Assembly (NCBI GenBank): GCA_029261835.1
Contig: JAJDAO010000067.1
Location: 62,001 to 126,000, forward strand
DNA from: Deltaproteobacteria bacterium
GTDB lineage: Bacteria; Myxococcota_A; UBA9160; UBA4427
Direction: 5' to 3'
DNA length: 64,000 nt
Of this stretch, positions 38,772-48,143 are shown piece after piece. How positions within the stretch are numbered: the first letter of the stretch is position 1; each line of letters begins with the position of its first letter. The notes under the pieces are model-generated. The model did no database searches and had not been told where the DNA came from. It saw only the letters and a list, made by a program, of their open reading frames with translations. The position numbers were made by a program, and so were the translations under genes.

Positions 38772-41158
38772 GGAGCCTCCTCTCGCCGGGCATCGGCGCG
38801 GTGCTCGAGCGTCGCTGCATGCGAGCCGACGACCTCGAGCGTGAAGCGAGCCCCGGGCGAGGTCGTCACCACGTGGCGACCATCGGCCGCGCGGTAGCTG
38901 ACCCGGAGATCGCCCGCCTGCGTCGGAATACTGAGTTCGCGCACGCCATCGCGCGCAAAGGGCGCGATGCGCAGTACCAGCTCGTCCAGCGGCCGCTGGT
39001 CGACGTGGTCCATGACCGGGCCGAGCGGAATCACGGCGCCCTCGCGCAACCACAGCGGGAGCGTCTCGAGGTCGACCTCCAGGTCGATCCAGCACGGGCC
39101 CTCGGTCGCCTCGCCGGTCCACCAGTCCGTCCAGGTGCCGGCGGGAAGGTAGACGCGCCGCCTACCGCTCTCGTCGAGGATCGGTGCCACGAGGAGCGCA
39201 TCGCCGAACAGCCACTGATCGCCGATCGCCCACGTGGTGGGGTCGTCCGGGTACTCGAGGACGAGCGCGCGCGAGACGGGGAGCGCACGCGCGACACAAT
39301 CACGAGCCGTGGCCCAGAGGTAGGGCAGCAGGCGGTAGTGGAGCTGCACGTAGTCGCGACAGATGCGCAGTGTTTCGGGATCGCGTTTGTATAGCTCCCG
39401 GTCGCCTGTGCCGTGGATGCGGGGATGAGAGAAGAGGACACCGGCTTGCATCCAGCGCACGAGGAGCGGGCCGCTGGCCTCGCCCACGAACCCGCCGATG
39501 TCCATGCTCCAGAAAGGGAAGCCGGAGAGCCCCAGCGAGAGCCCACCCTGAATCTGCGGTCCCAGGTTGTGCCAGTTCGCGCTGCTATCACCGCCCCAAT
39601 GGAGCGGATAGCGCTGGCTGCCCGCCCAGGTGGAACGCGCCCAGATGATCGACTCGCCGGTGGCTTCTTGCGTCACCTCCGCCACCGCCTGGTTGTAGAG
39701 CAGCGGATAGAGGTTGTGCATGCGATGGCCGGGGGTTCCGTCGTGATAGACACCGTCGAGCGGCGCCTGCTCACCGAAGTCCACCTTGATGACCCGCGCC
39801 CCCAGCTCGAAGAGGCGCCGCAGGTGCGACTGGTATACACGCTTCGCATCGGGATTCGTGAAGTCGATGCAACCGACGTGTCCCTTGAAGCCCGGCGTGT
39901 AGCAGATCCCAACGTCGTAGAGCCCACCCTCCAGTGTCTTCACAAAGCCCTCGACCCGAAGGAGCTCGTCGAAGAGCTTCGATCCTTCCGGGATGTAGGG
40001 CAGCTGCCAAAGACTCACCTTGACACCGAGCTCCGCCATCTCGCTCAAGAAACCGGCCGGATCGGGAAAGCGGTCGGGTGCGAACTCGAGATCGCAGTAC
40101 CAGTCCTCGCGGAACCAATCCGTGTCGAGGTGGAGGACATCGGTGGGGATCCCGGCCTCGTGATTGCGCCGCACGACGTCGAGCGCCTCGTGCGACGAGC
40201 GATACGAGATCTTGCTCTGCCAGAAGCCGAAGCTCCAGCGCGGCGGCATGTGGCTCTTGCCCGTGAGATCTGTATAGCGGGCCAGGATCTCGTGGGGCGA
40301 GCCGACGAAGAGGTAGTAGTCGAGGAAGTCGTCTTCGATGGCGATTTGCACGTCGGCCGCGGCGCGGCTTCCCACCCAGCAGGTCATGCGGGCCGATTGG
40401 TTGAAGAAGACCCCCCACCCGCGCGTCGTCCAGAAGAAGGGGATGTTCTTGTAGCTGCGTGGCGTGGTGGTTCCGAGGGCCTCCACCATGTTGAGGTCCA
40501 CGGTCTGACCGACCTTGTCGAGGGCGAGGAACTTCTCGCCAAAGCCGAACACGGCCTCCTGGGGGCGCAGGGCGAAGCACTCGACGGCGAGCGGTCGACC
40601 TTCCCGCGTGCGACAGATGCCCGTGTTGTACGCGTCCCAGTTCTGGAAGTGGTTCTTCTCGGGCCCACCCACTTCGGCGACCACGCGCCCGGCACCGTCA
40701 CGCGCCCGCAGCGTGAACGGGCTGAGGCCGATCTCGAAGTGCGCGGTCGGCGTGGCGAACACGACCCCGCCCTCGCGAGTCTCCATGTCGATGCGAGTCG
40801 GTGGCGGCGGGGCACCCACGACCATGCGCGTTTCGCCCTCGGGTACGGCGTCACCCTCGGCGTAGCGCACGCGCACGACGCCGTCCGAAACCACGTCGAT
40901 CCGCAGCGTTCCTTCCGCTCCGGCGCGCGGTAGCAGCGCGGCCAGATCGTCGCCCCCCTGGTGCTGCCGAGCCCGGCTCTGCAATCGGTCCGATCGGGTC
41001 CGCAGCTCGAGCGTTCCGGTCTCTCGCTCACGCACCTCGCATTCCCTTACACGAGAGCGTTCAATGTCACGTGTCTCGAGGCAGTGCGTGTAGAGATCAT
41101 CCACTGCCGGCTGGACCGCCACGACTTCCTCCCCGTACTTGCCATCGCATGACAACAT
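38768..41158 (-). CDS. GH31 alpha-xylosidase-like glycoside hydrolase
   Basis: Family GH31 enzyme of 796 residues, YicI/XylS-like. Seen: N-terminal beta domain with 'GFGEKFLALDKVGQTVDL', barrel segments 'PTDVLHLDTDWFREDWYCDLEF', nucleophile Asp in 'RVIKVDFGEQAPLDG' (the KxDFGE form typical of alpha-xylosidases), acid/base Asp in 'HWGGDSSANWHNL', and 'FPFWSMDIGGFVG'. Cytosolic, releasing xylose from alpha-xylosides, fitting the divergent xylB-xylA pair. The exact start is uncertain: ATG 41158 overlaps a small palindrome and the first 45 residues are poorly conserved. Confidence 0.92.
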   Translation of the reverse strand: MLSCDGKYGEEVVAVQPAVDDLYTHCLETRDIERSRVRECEVRERETGTLELRTRSDRLQSRARQHQGGDDLAALLPRAGAEGTLRIDVVSDGVVRVRYAEGDAVPEGETRMVVGAPPPPTRIDMETREGGVVFATPTAHFEIGLSPFTLRARDGAGRVVAEVGGPEKNHFQNWDAYNTGICRTREGRPLAVECFALRPQEAVFGFGEKFLALDKVGQTVDLNMVEALGTTTPRSYKNIPFFWTTRGWGVFFNQSARMTCWVGSRAAADVQIAIEDDFLDYYLFVGSPHEILARYTDLTGKSHMPPRWSFGFWQSKISYRSSHEALDVVRRNHEAGIPTDVLHLDTDWFREDWYCDLEFAPDRFPDPAGFLSEMAELGVKVSLWQLPYIPEGSKLFDELLRVEGFVKTLEGGLYDVGICYTPGFKGHVGCIDFTNPDAKRVYQSHLRRLFELGARVIKVDFGEQAPLDGVYHDGTPGHRMHNLYPLLYNQAVAEVTQEATGESIIWARSTWAGSQRYPLHWGGDSSANWHNLGPQIQGGLSLGLSGFPFWSMDIGGFVGEASGPLLVRWMQAGVLFSHPRIHGTGDRELYKRDPETLRICRDYVQLHYRLLPYLWATARDCVARALPVSRALVLEYPDDPTTWAIGDQWLFGDALLVAPILDESGRRRVYLPAGTWTDWWTGEATEGPCWIDLEVDLETLPLWLREGAVIPLGPVMDHVDQRPLDELVLRIAPFARDGVRELSIPTQAGDLRVSYRAADGRHVVTTSPGARFTLEVVGSHAATLEHRADARREEAP

Positions 41159-41316
41159 TGTGAGACTGGTGGCATCATGGCAAGGGACGGCGCAACCCCG
41201 CCCCAGGCGGCCGGACGGGCCAGAAGCTCGCTCGAAACCCTATCGCGATTCGTGAACCGCGGACCCGGCCCCGCCCCCTCCGCGTTCGCCCGCAACGACA
41301 TGATGGAGAGGCCTCC
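41159..41316. promoter_or_regulatory. divergent xylose-locus promoter region
   Basis: 158 bp between the alpha-xylosidase and xylB genes. A short palindrome ACAA-CA-TTGT (41152-41161) lies at the alpha-xylosidase start. A xylose-responsive repressor gene is not in the window. No further motif seen. Confidence 0.35.
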
Positions 41317-42798
41317 GTGTTCCTAGGCATCGATCTCGGCACTTCGGCAGTGAAGGCCCTGCTCCTCGATTCCAGTGACCGGGTCATGGCCGAGGCGAGC
41401 GCACCGCTCGATGTGCAGCGGCCGCGAAGGCTCTGGTCCGAGCAAGATCCCGACGAGTGGTGGCTTGCCACCGGTCGCGCCATCGCGTTGCTGCGCGAAC
41501 GCGCGCCAGGCGGTCTCGGCGGTGTCGCGGCCATCGGCCTTTCCGGCCAGATGCACGGAGCCACTCTGCTCGGTGACGACGAGCGACCGCTGCGGCCGGC
41601 GATCCTGTGGAACGACGGGCGCAGCAGCGCCGAGTGCGATGAGCTCGAGCGGCGCGTACCCGCTTCGCGCAGGATCACTGGCAACCTCGCCATGCCAGGC
41701 TTCACGGCGCCGAAGCTCTTGTGGGTGAAGCGGCACGAGCCCGAGTGCTTCGGTCGCGTCGCCCGCGTGCTGCTTCCCAAGGACTACCTGCGGCTGTGCA
41801 TGACGGGCGATGCGGCGACGGACCTGGCGGACGCTTCGGGGACTCTCTGGATCGATGTGGCGGGGCGTCGCTGGTCGTCGGAAATGATCGAGGCCTGCGA
41901 TCTCTCGAGCGAGGCGATGCCGACGCTTTACGAGGGCACCGAGCCGACGGGACGTCTACGGGCCGACGTCGCCGAGGCGTGGGGCTGCGAGCGGGTGCCC
42001 GTCGTCGCGGGGGGTGGCGACCAGGCGGCGGGTGCAATCGGGGCCGGCGTGATCGCACCCGGCCGCGCCCTGCTCTCGCTGGGAACCTCCGGCGTCTACT
42101 TCATCGCCGACGATGCCTACCGCCCGAATCCCGAGCGCGCCGTCCACGCCTTCTGCCACGCGCTGCCCGGAACCTGGCACCAAATGTCGGTCCTTCTCAG
42201 CGCCGCAAGCTGTCTCACCTGGGTCGCGCGGGCTTGCGGCGCGACGGACGAGGCGGCGCTGCTCGAGGAGATCGCGGCGCACGATCGCCCGAGCGACCGC
42301 TTGCTGTTCTTGCCTTACCTGTCCGGAGAACGCACACCCCACAACGATCCGCACGCCACGGGTGTCTTCGTCGGCATTGATCACGCAACCGATCGCGCAG
42401 CGCTCGGTCGTGCCGTGCTCGAGGGCGTGGCCTTCGCGTTCGCGGACGCCGAGGATGCGCTCCGCGGCGCAGGAAGCCGGATCGACGGTGTCTCGGTGAT
42501 CGGTGGCGGCGCGCGCAGTCCGCTCTGGGGCCGGATCCTCGCGAGCGTGCTCGACCGGTCGCTCGTCTACCGCCGCGGGGCCACGGTCGGACCGGCCCTC
42601 GGCGCCGCGCGGCTCGCGCGGCTGGGCGTTACGGGCGAGGCACCCGAACGCGTCTGCCCCGAGCCCCCCGAAGATTTCGTGGCCGAGCCCGATGCCGGTC
42701 TCGTCGACCATTACCGCGAACGTCTGCCGCGCTTCCGGAAGCTCTACGCCGATCTGGGCGAGAGCTTCCGACCGGCGTCCACGAACCCGGAGGACTGA
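41317..42798 (+). CDS. xylB: xylulokinase
   Basis: FGGY-family sugar kinase of 493 residues: 'FLGIDLGTSAVKALLLD' phosphate loop, 'GLSGQMHGATLL' typical of xylulokinase, 'ILWNDGRS', 'GGGDQAAGAIGAGVI', 'SLGTSGVYF', 'GGGARSPLWGRILASVL'. Phosphorylates D-xylulose to xylulose 5-phosphate with ATP. GTG start 41317. Ends 3 bp before xylA, so the pair is one operon, gene order xylB-xylA. Confidence 0.95.
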   Translation: MFLGIDLGTSAVKALLLDSSDRVMAEASAPLDVQRPRRLWSEQDPDEWWLATGRAIALLRERAPGGLGGVAAIGLSGQMHGATLLGDDERPLRPAILWNDGRSSAECDELERRVPASRRITGNLAMPGFTAPKLLWVKRHEPECFGRVARVLLPKDYLRLCMTGDAATDLADASGTLWIDVAGRRWSSEMIEACDLSSEAMPTLYEGTEPTGRLRADVAEAWGCERVPVVAGGGDQAAGAIGAGVIAPGRALLSLGTSGVYFIADDAYRPNPERAVHAFCHALPGTWHQMSVLLSAASCLTWVARACGATDEAALLEEIAAHDRPSDRLLFLPYLSGERTPHNDPHATGVFVGIDHATDRAALGRAVLEGVAFAFADAEDALRGAGSRIDGVSVIGGGARSPLWGRILASVLDRSLVYRRGATVGPALGAARLARLGVTGEAPERVCPEPPEDFVAEPDAGLVDHYRERLPRFRKLYADLGESFRPASTNPED

Positions 42799-42801
42799 AC
42801 C

Positions 42802-44127
42802 ATGGCCGAGCCCTTCTTCCCCGACATCGAACCGATCCGCTTCGAGGGCCCCAACACCACGAGTGAACTCGCCTTGCGCCACTACGACCGCGACCGCGTG
42901 GTGATGGGCAAGCGCATGGAGGACCACCTGCGCTTCGCCGTCTGCTACTGGCACTCTTTCTGCTCGCCCGGCAGCGACATCTTCGGCCAGGGGACCTTCG
43001 ACCGCCCCTGGCTGGCGGACGGCAAGGACGCCATGACCCAGGCCGAGCACAAGACCGACGTCGCCTTCGAGTTCTTCCAGAAGCTCGGCGTTCCGTTCTT
43101 CTGCTTCCACGACCGCGACGTCGCGCCCGAGGGCCGGACCTTCCGCGAGAGCGGCGAGCACCTGGACCGAATGGCGGACCGGATCGCGCAGCGCATGGAG
43201 GCGACGGGCGTCGGGCTCCTGTGGGGGACGGCGAACCTCTTCGGCCACCCGCGCTACGCGGCCGGCGCGGCCACCAATCCCGACCCCGAGGTCTTCGCCT
43301 ACGCGGCGGCCCAGGTGAAGCATTGCCTCGAGGTCACGCAACGGCTGGGCGGTGCGAACTACGTACTGTGGGGCGGTCGCGAAGGCTACGAGACCCTGCT
43401 CAACACCGACCTCGCGCGCGAAACGGCCCAGCTCGGGCGCTTCATGCAGCTCGTGGTCGAGCACAAGCACCGCATCGGCTTCGACGGCACGATCCTGATC
43501 GAGCCCAAGCCCCACGAGCCCACCAAACATCAGTACGACCACGATGTCGCCCACGTCCACGCCTTCCTCCAGAAGTTCGGCTTGGAGCAGGAAATCAAGG
43601 TCAACATCGAGGTCAACCACGCCACCCTCGCAGGGCACAGCTTCCAGCACGAGATCGCCTACGCGGTGGCGAACGGTATTCTCGGCAGCGTCGACGCCAA
43701 CCGCGGCGACCCACAGAACGGCTGGGACACGGACCAGTTCCCGAACGACCCGGCCGAGCTGACCCTCGCTCTCTACGAGATCCTGCGCGGCGGGGGGCTC
43801 ACGACCGGCGGCTTCAACTTCGACGCCAAGCTGCGCCGCCAGAGCCTCGACCCGGTGGATCTCTTCCACGCCCACGTCGGTGGCATGGACACGCTGGCTT
43901 GTGCTCTGGATCGCGCGGCGGTGCTGCTCGAGGAGGAGCGCCTGCAAGGGTTCGTCGACGCCCGTTACGCGGGCTGGGACGGCGAGCTCGGCCGCAGCAT
44001 CCTCGACGGCAAGCGGAGCCTGGCCGATCTCTGGCAACACGTCGGCGATACGGGCCTCGACCCCCGTCCGGTCTCCGGTCGCCAGGAGATGCTCGAGAAC
44101 CTCGTGCGCCGGACGGTCGAGGGCTAG
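42802..44127 (+). CDS. xylA: xylose isomerase
   Basis: Type II xylose isomerase of 441 residues. Seen: catalytic His in '[14 protein letters not shown]', '[16 protein letters not shown]', metal-binding Glu/His/Asp in '[18 protein letters not shown]', '[18 protein letters not shown]', '[19 protein letters not shown]'. Converts D-xylose to D-xylulose with divalent metal; cytosolic. ATG 42802 follows GGAGGA inside the end of xylB, so translation is coupled. Confidence 0.96.
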   Translation: MAEPFFPDIEPIRFEGPNTTSELALRHYDRDRVVMGKRMEDHLRFAVCYWHSFCSPGSDIFGQGTFDRPWLADGKDAMTQAEHKTDVAFEFFQKLGVPFFCFHDRDVAPEGRTFRESGEHLDRMADRIAQRMEATGVGLLWGTANLFGHPRYAAGAATNPDPEVFAYAAAQVKHCLEVTQRLGGANYVLWGGREGYETLLNTDLARETAQLGRFMQLVVEHKHRIGFDGTILIEPKPHEPTKHQYDHDVAHVHAFLQKFGLEQEIKVNIEVNHATLAGHSFQHEIAYAVANGILGSVDANRGDPQNGWDTDQFPNDPAELTLALYEILRGGGLTTGGFNFDAKLRRQSLDPVDLFHAHVGGMDTLACALDRAAVLLEEERLQGFVDARYAGWDGELGRSILDGKRSLADLWQHVGDTGLDPRPVSGRQEMLENLVRRTVEG

Positions 44128-44523
44128 CGCCGCCCCTCGTCTCAGCAGCGATCCCGCCCGATCGGTCGCACGCTCGATAGGCGGCCTACCGTGCGGGCTG
44201 CCCGTTGGGTCGCCCGTTCTTGGGCAGCGTCCAGGCACGGTCGCATCCGCCCCTTTTGGGGCCGAAGGCCGGGCAAGGTTGATAGGCAGTCCGTCTTCGA
44301 GGAGAAGAGCTCTCTTGGTTCTGTTGCCTCCCAGTTGCGCGTGAGTTGCACGACGGGTGCCGATCTCGGCGAGAAACAGGAGATCGTGTCCTAAACCCCC
44401 CAGACCAAATAGCCGATAAACCCCCAGTACGCCTCTCGTGTTACCGCGCCAATCGGTGGACAAGAGCTCGGAGTCCGAGCGCGCCCCACCTCAGCTTGGT
44501 GCGGACCGGAAAGGCATGAACTC
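44128..44523. other. intergenic region after the xylose operon
   Basis: About 400 bp between xylA and the lamin-tail protein gene. A weak hairpin GCCCC-TTTT-GGGGC (44249-44262) is the only candidate terminator. No gene seen. Confidence 0.4.
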
Positions 44524-45483
44524 ATGAAACGAGTGTCTCTCGTGGCTGTGGTCCTGCTCACGTGTCTCATGGCTCTGAGCGCGCAGAGCGCTCCCGCGGA
44601 GGACCAGACGAGTGCCGTGCTCGCGCAGGCGCCGCCGGCCTCCGTCGACCAGCTACCGGCGCAACCGAGTCTGGCCTTGCTTCTCATCGGACTTGGTGGA
44701 CTGGCGTTTGCTGGCACGACCCGACCACGGGCGAACGAACCCGTCCCCCGGACACACGATCGGCGGCGACGGCGGCGAGTTCGCTTGCAGGCCCGAGCGG
44801 CTGCAGCCTTGAGTGTGCTCCTGCCCTGGAGCGCTGGGGCAACCCCGATTCTCTCCGAGGTCTTTTTCGACGCGACGGGCGGTGACGACCAGAAGGAGTG
44901 GGTCGAGCTCTACAACGACGGTGCCGTCGCGATTGATCTTGCGGGCTACAGCCTCGGCTGGGGTGGCGCCGACTATACGACGGGCACGCTGCAGCTCTCT
45001 GGCACGATCGCGCCCGGGCAGTACTTCGTGATCGGCGGCCCGATCAGCGACGCGACGAACGGCAACCCGACCTTCGACCTGAGCGTCGACTTTGCCCCGG
45101 ATATCGAGAACTCGGGAATCTTTACCGCGGCCGACGGCATCGCACTCTTCGACGTGACGGCTGTATCCATCACCGCCGCGACCATTCCCATCGACGCGCT
45201 CATCTATTCGGGTGCGTTCTTCAGCGCCAATTGGAACAACCTGATGGACGAAACCGGATCACCCGGGGCTGTTGATTTCAGCATCCCTCTGTTTGGCACG
45301 GGCTTCAGCGCTGAGTTCGACGGCGTGAGTTGGCTGCAACAGGGCACGCCCACGCCGGGAAACGGTCCATTCGCGACTCCGGAGCCGAGCACAGCGCTCA
45401 ACCTGCTGCTCGGGCTTGCGCTCCTTTCGGGCTGGCGGCGCAGGGCATCGACTGCCGCGATCACCGCCAGGTTGGCCGCGTAG
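44524..45483 (+). CDS. double-signal PEP-CTERM protein with lamin-tail domain
   Basis: Protein of 319 residues with an odd layout. Signal peptide 1-23, a short Ala/Pro/Gln linker, a first tail-like segment (PAQPSLALLLIGLGGLAFAG, about 45-64, then TRPR), a basic run RRRRRR at 80-85, a second signal-like helix (AAAALSVLLPWSAGA to about 106), a lamin-tail domain (PILSEVFFDATGGDDQKEWVELYNDG about 108-235), and a PEP-CTERM tail (TPEPSTALNLLLGLALLSGW-RRR, 284-308). It looks like a tiny PEP-CTERM protein fused to a complete one; a secondary start near residue 88 is possible. Confidence 0.8.
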   Translation: MKRVSLVAVVLLTCLMALSAQSAPAEDQTSAVLAQAPPASVDQLPAQPSLALLLIGLGGLAFAGTTRPRANEPVPRTHDRRRRRRVRLQARAAAALSVLLPWSAGATPILSEVFFDATGGDDQKEWVELYNDGAVAIDLAGYSLGWGGADYTTGTLQLSGTIAPGQYFVIGGPISDATNGNPTFDLSVDFAPDIENSGIFTAADGIALFDVTAVSITAATIPIDALIYSGAFFSANWNNLMDETGSPGAVDFSIPLFGTGFSAEFDGVSWLQQGTPTPGNGPFATPEPSTALNLLLGLALLSGWRRRASTAAITARLAA

Positions 45484-45535
45484 TTGACCAAGCGGCCTTC
45501 TGGTCTAGGCCCTCGGCCGACCGCGCCACAGAGGA

Positions 45536-46465
45536 TCATCCCCGCTCGCCACGATACCAATTCACAATGCACTCCCAGATCTGCTCCGCCGTTTCCGCGT
45601 ATTGAAAGAGCTGAACGTCCTCCGCTGCGATCACGCCTTCGTCTACCAGATACGGCGCGTTGAAGGCGTTTCTCCAGAAATCCTCACCCACCAAAACGAT
45701 CGGAATGGGCTCGATCTTGCTGGTCTGGACCAGGCAGAGGGCATCGAAGATCTCGTCGAGCGTTCCGTAGCCACCGGGAAACGCGACGAGGGCTTTCGCG
45801 CGCATCATGAAGTGCAACTTGCGCAGGCCGAAATAGCGAAACTGAAAGCACAACTCAGGTGTGATGTAGGGGTTTGGAGCCTGTTCCGTTTCTAACTCGA
45901 TATTGAGTCCGACACTGGGATGGTCGGCTTCGAACGCACCCCGGTTACCCGCTTCCATGATCCCGGGACCGCCCCCGGTGACAATCACGAACTGAGAGGA
46001 TCCAGCGGCCTCACTGACGATCCTGGCAAAGGTGCGCGCAACTTCGTAGTACTTGCTCTTCGCCAGGAGTCGGTCGGCGATCTGCTTCTTCCGTAGCAAT
46101 GCCTCGCTATCGGGGTGCTGTCGAAGAAGCTCTTCGATGGCCTGCAGCTTCTGCTGCGCCACCTGGGGTTCGACGATGCGCGCTCCGCCAAAGAGCACGA
46201 TCGTCGAGCGAATGTCGTGCTCTTGAAGTGCCAGCTCGGGCTTCAGGTACTCGAGTTGAAGGCGCACGTGCCGCAGCTCGTCACGCTGAAGAAACGCCGC
46301 ATCTCGATCTGCGCGAACGTAAGAACTGCTCTCGAGGATCTCCCGGGCCAGGAGAGAGCCAGCGGAGTCATTGCCGGCAGGTGCCTGAGGCTCGTCTAGC
46401 GGCTGTTGCCCACTGTTCGAGGCATCGCCTTTCGGGTGCTCCTGGCTTGTGTCCCTGCTCTTCAC
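45536..46465 (-). CDS. LOG-family Rossmann-fold nucleotide-binding protein (TIGR00730 type, long form)
   Basis: Protein of 309 residues: a disordered N-terminus (about 40 residues), helical extension, then the LOG/'lysine decarboxylase-like' domain with 'STIVLFGGARI', 'VIVTGGGPGIMEAGNRGAFE', and 'ALVAFPGGYGTLDEIFDALCLVQTSKIEPIPIVLVG'. PGGxGTxxE marks nucleoside-5'-monophosphate glycosidases (LOG, PpnN), which split AMP or cytokinin nucleotides. Cytosolic. Ends next to the LTD gene (convergent); 24 bp after it on the minus strand begins the end of the beta-CASP gene. Confidence 0.88.
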   Translation of the reverse strand: MKSRDTSQEHPKGDASNSGQQPLDEPQAPAGNDSAGSLLAREILESSSYVRADRDAAFLQRDELRHVRLQLEYLKPELALQEHDIRSTIVLFGGARIVEPQVAQQKLQAIEELLRQHPDSEALLRKKQIADRLLAKSKYYEVARTFARIVSEAAGSSQFVIVTGGGPGIMEAGNRGAFEADHPSVGLNIELETEQAPNPYITPELCFQFRYFGLRKLHFMMRAKALVAFPGGYGTLDEIFDALCLVQTSKIEPIPIVLVGEDFWRNAFNAPYLVDEGVIAAEDVQLFQYAETAEQIWECIVNWYRGERG

Positions 46466-46489
46466 GTGCGATCTCCTGGGCCGTCTGCG

Positions 46490-47890
46490 TCAGAACTCGA
46501 CCCGCTCGCCCATTCTCGCCTGAATGACCTCGGGTGTTCCGATCTCGAGCAGGGCTTCCTGCAAGGCTCGGCGTGGCTCTTCCTCGCCGTGAACCAGAGC
46601 AACACGCCGAAGCTGTCCCTTGCGCGACAGCTGTTTCACGAATCCAACCAAGCCCTCGCGATCCGCGTGAGCAGAAAGGCCATTCAACGAATGGACGGCG
46701 GCTCGCACGTCGCGCTCGACGCCAAAGACCTTGACGCGTCGTATCCCCTCCACGAGCCGGCGCCCGAGTGTGTGCTCCGCCATGAACCCAACGATCACGA
46801 CACTGTTCTTCGGCTGAGAGAGCCCCGTCCCGAAATGGTGAAGAATCCGCCCGCCCTCGCACATCCCCGAGCCGGCGATCACGATGCATGGCTCGCCACT
46901 CTGCTGCAACACTCGCGAGGATTGAATGTCTGAAACATAGTGCAGCCCAGGCGGAGCAAAGGGGTCATCGCGATCCAGGATCCGGTTTCGCACGCTCGAG
47001 TCGAGGCCTTCCGGGTGCAGCTTGTAGATCTCGGTAATGGCAATGGCCAATGGGCTGTCGATGTAGATGGGGACCTGGGGCAGAAGTCCACGACCATGCA
47101 GGCGTTTCATGGCGAAGAGCACTTCTTGCGCGCGTTCGAGCGCGAAAGTCGGGATGTAGACGCGGCCCCTGCGCTCGATCGTGCTGGTGACGATTTCGCA
47201 CAACTTGTCGTCAACGCTTTCAATACCGGAGTGCAGACGGTCCCCGTACGTGCTCTCCAGAATCAACAGGTCGACGTCCTTGACCATATCCGGGCGTTCA
47301 AGAAGGGGGAGCTCCTTGCGACCGAGGTCTCCCGTATAGAGCAGACGGAACTTTCGCCCCCTCTCCAGGAGATCGAGCTGAACGAGTGCTGACCCCAGGA
47401 CATGTCCCGCGTTGTGGAAGGTGAGTGTGACACCCGGCGCGACAGGCAGAGGGCGGCGGAGAGGCAACGAAATCATCTGAGAAACGGCATTGTGCGCGTC
47501 CTCGACCAGGTAGAGGGGTTCGATTTGCGAACTCTTCCCCTGCTTGCGCTGCTGCTTGTTGAGATACACCGCGTCCTGCTGCTGAATCATCGCCGCATCG
47601 CGCAGCATGACGCTGCAGAGATCTCGCGTCGGGGGCGTGCAGTAGACATTTCCCGCGAAGCCGCGCTTGGCAAGCAAGGGAATACTGCCGCTGTGGTCGA
47701 GATGGGCGTGACTCAGCGCCAATGCGCGAGCCGCGGTCGCCCAGCGCGGCAGATTTCGATTGCGTTTATTGGTCTCTGCGCGACGCCCCTGAAACAGCCC
47801 GCAGTCGAGAAGAACGTCGACTTCGTTGCAGTGAATGCGATGCAGCGAGCCGGTCACGCCATCCGCTGCGCCGTAGAACTCAAGATGCAT
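46490..47890 (-). CDS. MBL-fold/beta-CASP RNA-processing exonuclease-like protein
   Basis: Protein of 466 residues of the Ysh1/COG1236 type: metallo-beta-lactamase core 'MHLEFYGAADGVTGSLH', zinc motif 'LSHAHLDHSGSIPLL', 'HNAGHVLGSALVQL', 'YTGDLGRKELPLL', 'LILESTYGDR', then beta-CASP region 'PIYIDSPLAIAITEIY', 'CIVIAGSGMCEGGRILHHF', 'GLSAHADREGLVGFV'. Cleaves RNA with two zinc ions. ATG 47890 fits the conserved beginning; the longer frame upstream has no conservation. Followed by the LOG gene in the same direction, probably co-transcribed. Confidence 0.9.
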   Translation of the reverse strand: MHLEFYGAADGVTGSLHRIHCNEVDVLLDCGLFQGRRAETNKRNRNLPRWATAARALALSHAHLDHSGSIPLLAKRGFAGNVYCTPPTRDLCSVMLRDAAMIQQQDAVYLNKQQRKQGKSSQIEPLYLVEDAHNAVSQMISLPLRRPLPVAPGVTLTFHNAGHVLGSALVQLDLLERGRKFRLLYTGDLGRKELPLLERPDMVKDVDLLILESTYGDRLHSGIESVDDKLCEIVTSTIERRGRVYIPTFALERAQEVLFAMKRLHGRGLLPQVPIYIDSPLAIAITEIYKLHPEGLDSSVRNRILDRDDPFAPPGLHYVSDIQSSRVLQQSGEPCIVIAGSGMCEGGRILHHFGTGLSQPKNSVVIVGFMAEHTLGRRLVEGIRRVKVFGVERDVRAAVHSLNGLSAHADREGLVGFVKQLSRKGQLRRVALVHGEEEPRRALQEALLEIGTPEVIQARMGERVEF

Positions 47891-48143
47891 GGAGATCCCC
47901 CCAACTTGCCGACTCAGGGTACCCAAGATGCGACTTCCCCCACCACTGGAGGAAGGCAGATCGAAGACGGGTTGGGCAGGCGAGAGCGCGATTATCTGGC
48001 CAGAAGTGGCCATGTGCCGTTCGCGAGCAAGCCCACATTTGCCGGTGCGAATTGCCTCGCCCCACAATTCGAGGCCTTGAGTGGGTCTTATAGTTGAAGA
48101 TTTCTTCAGATTGGACTAAGGTGAGCGAAAAGGAGGAGGGGTC

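Noticed and set aside
39413..40933. 506-codon plus-strand frame inside GH31
   Set aside because: Antisense to the catalytic motifs of the alpha-xylosidase.
44249..44262. GCCCC-TTTT-GGGGC hairpin after xylA as terminator
   Set aside because: Stem of five bases without a T-run and more than 100 bp from the stop; too weak to list as a terminator.
41956..44463. 835-codon open frame on the minus strand across xylB-xylA
   Set aside because: Antisense shadow of xylulokinase and xylose isomerase, whose motifs are unmistakable on the plus strand; the antisense protein shows no domain.
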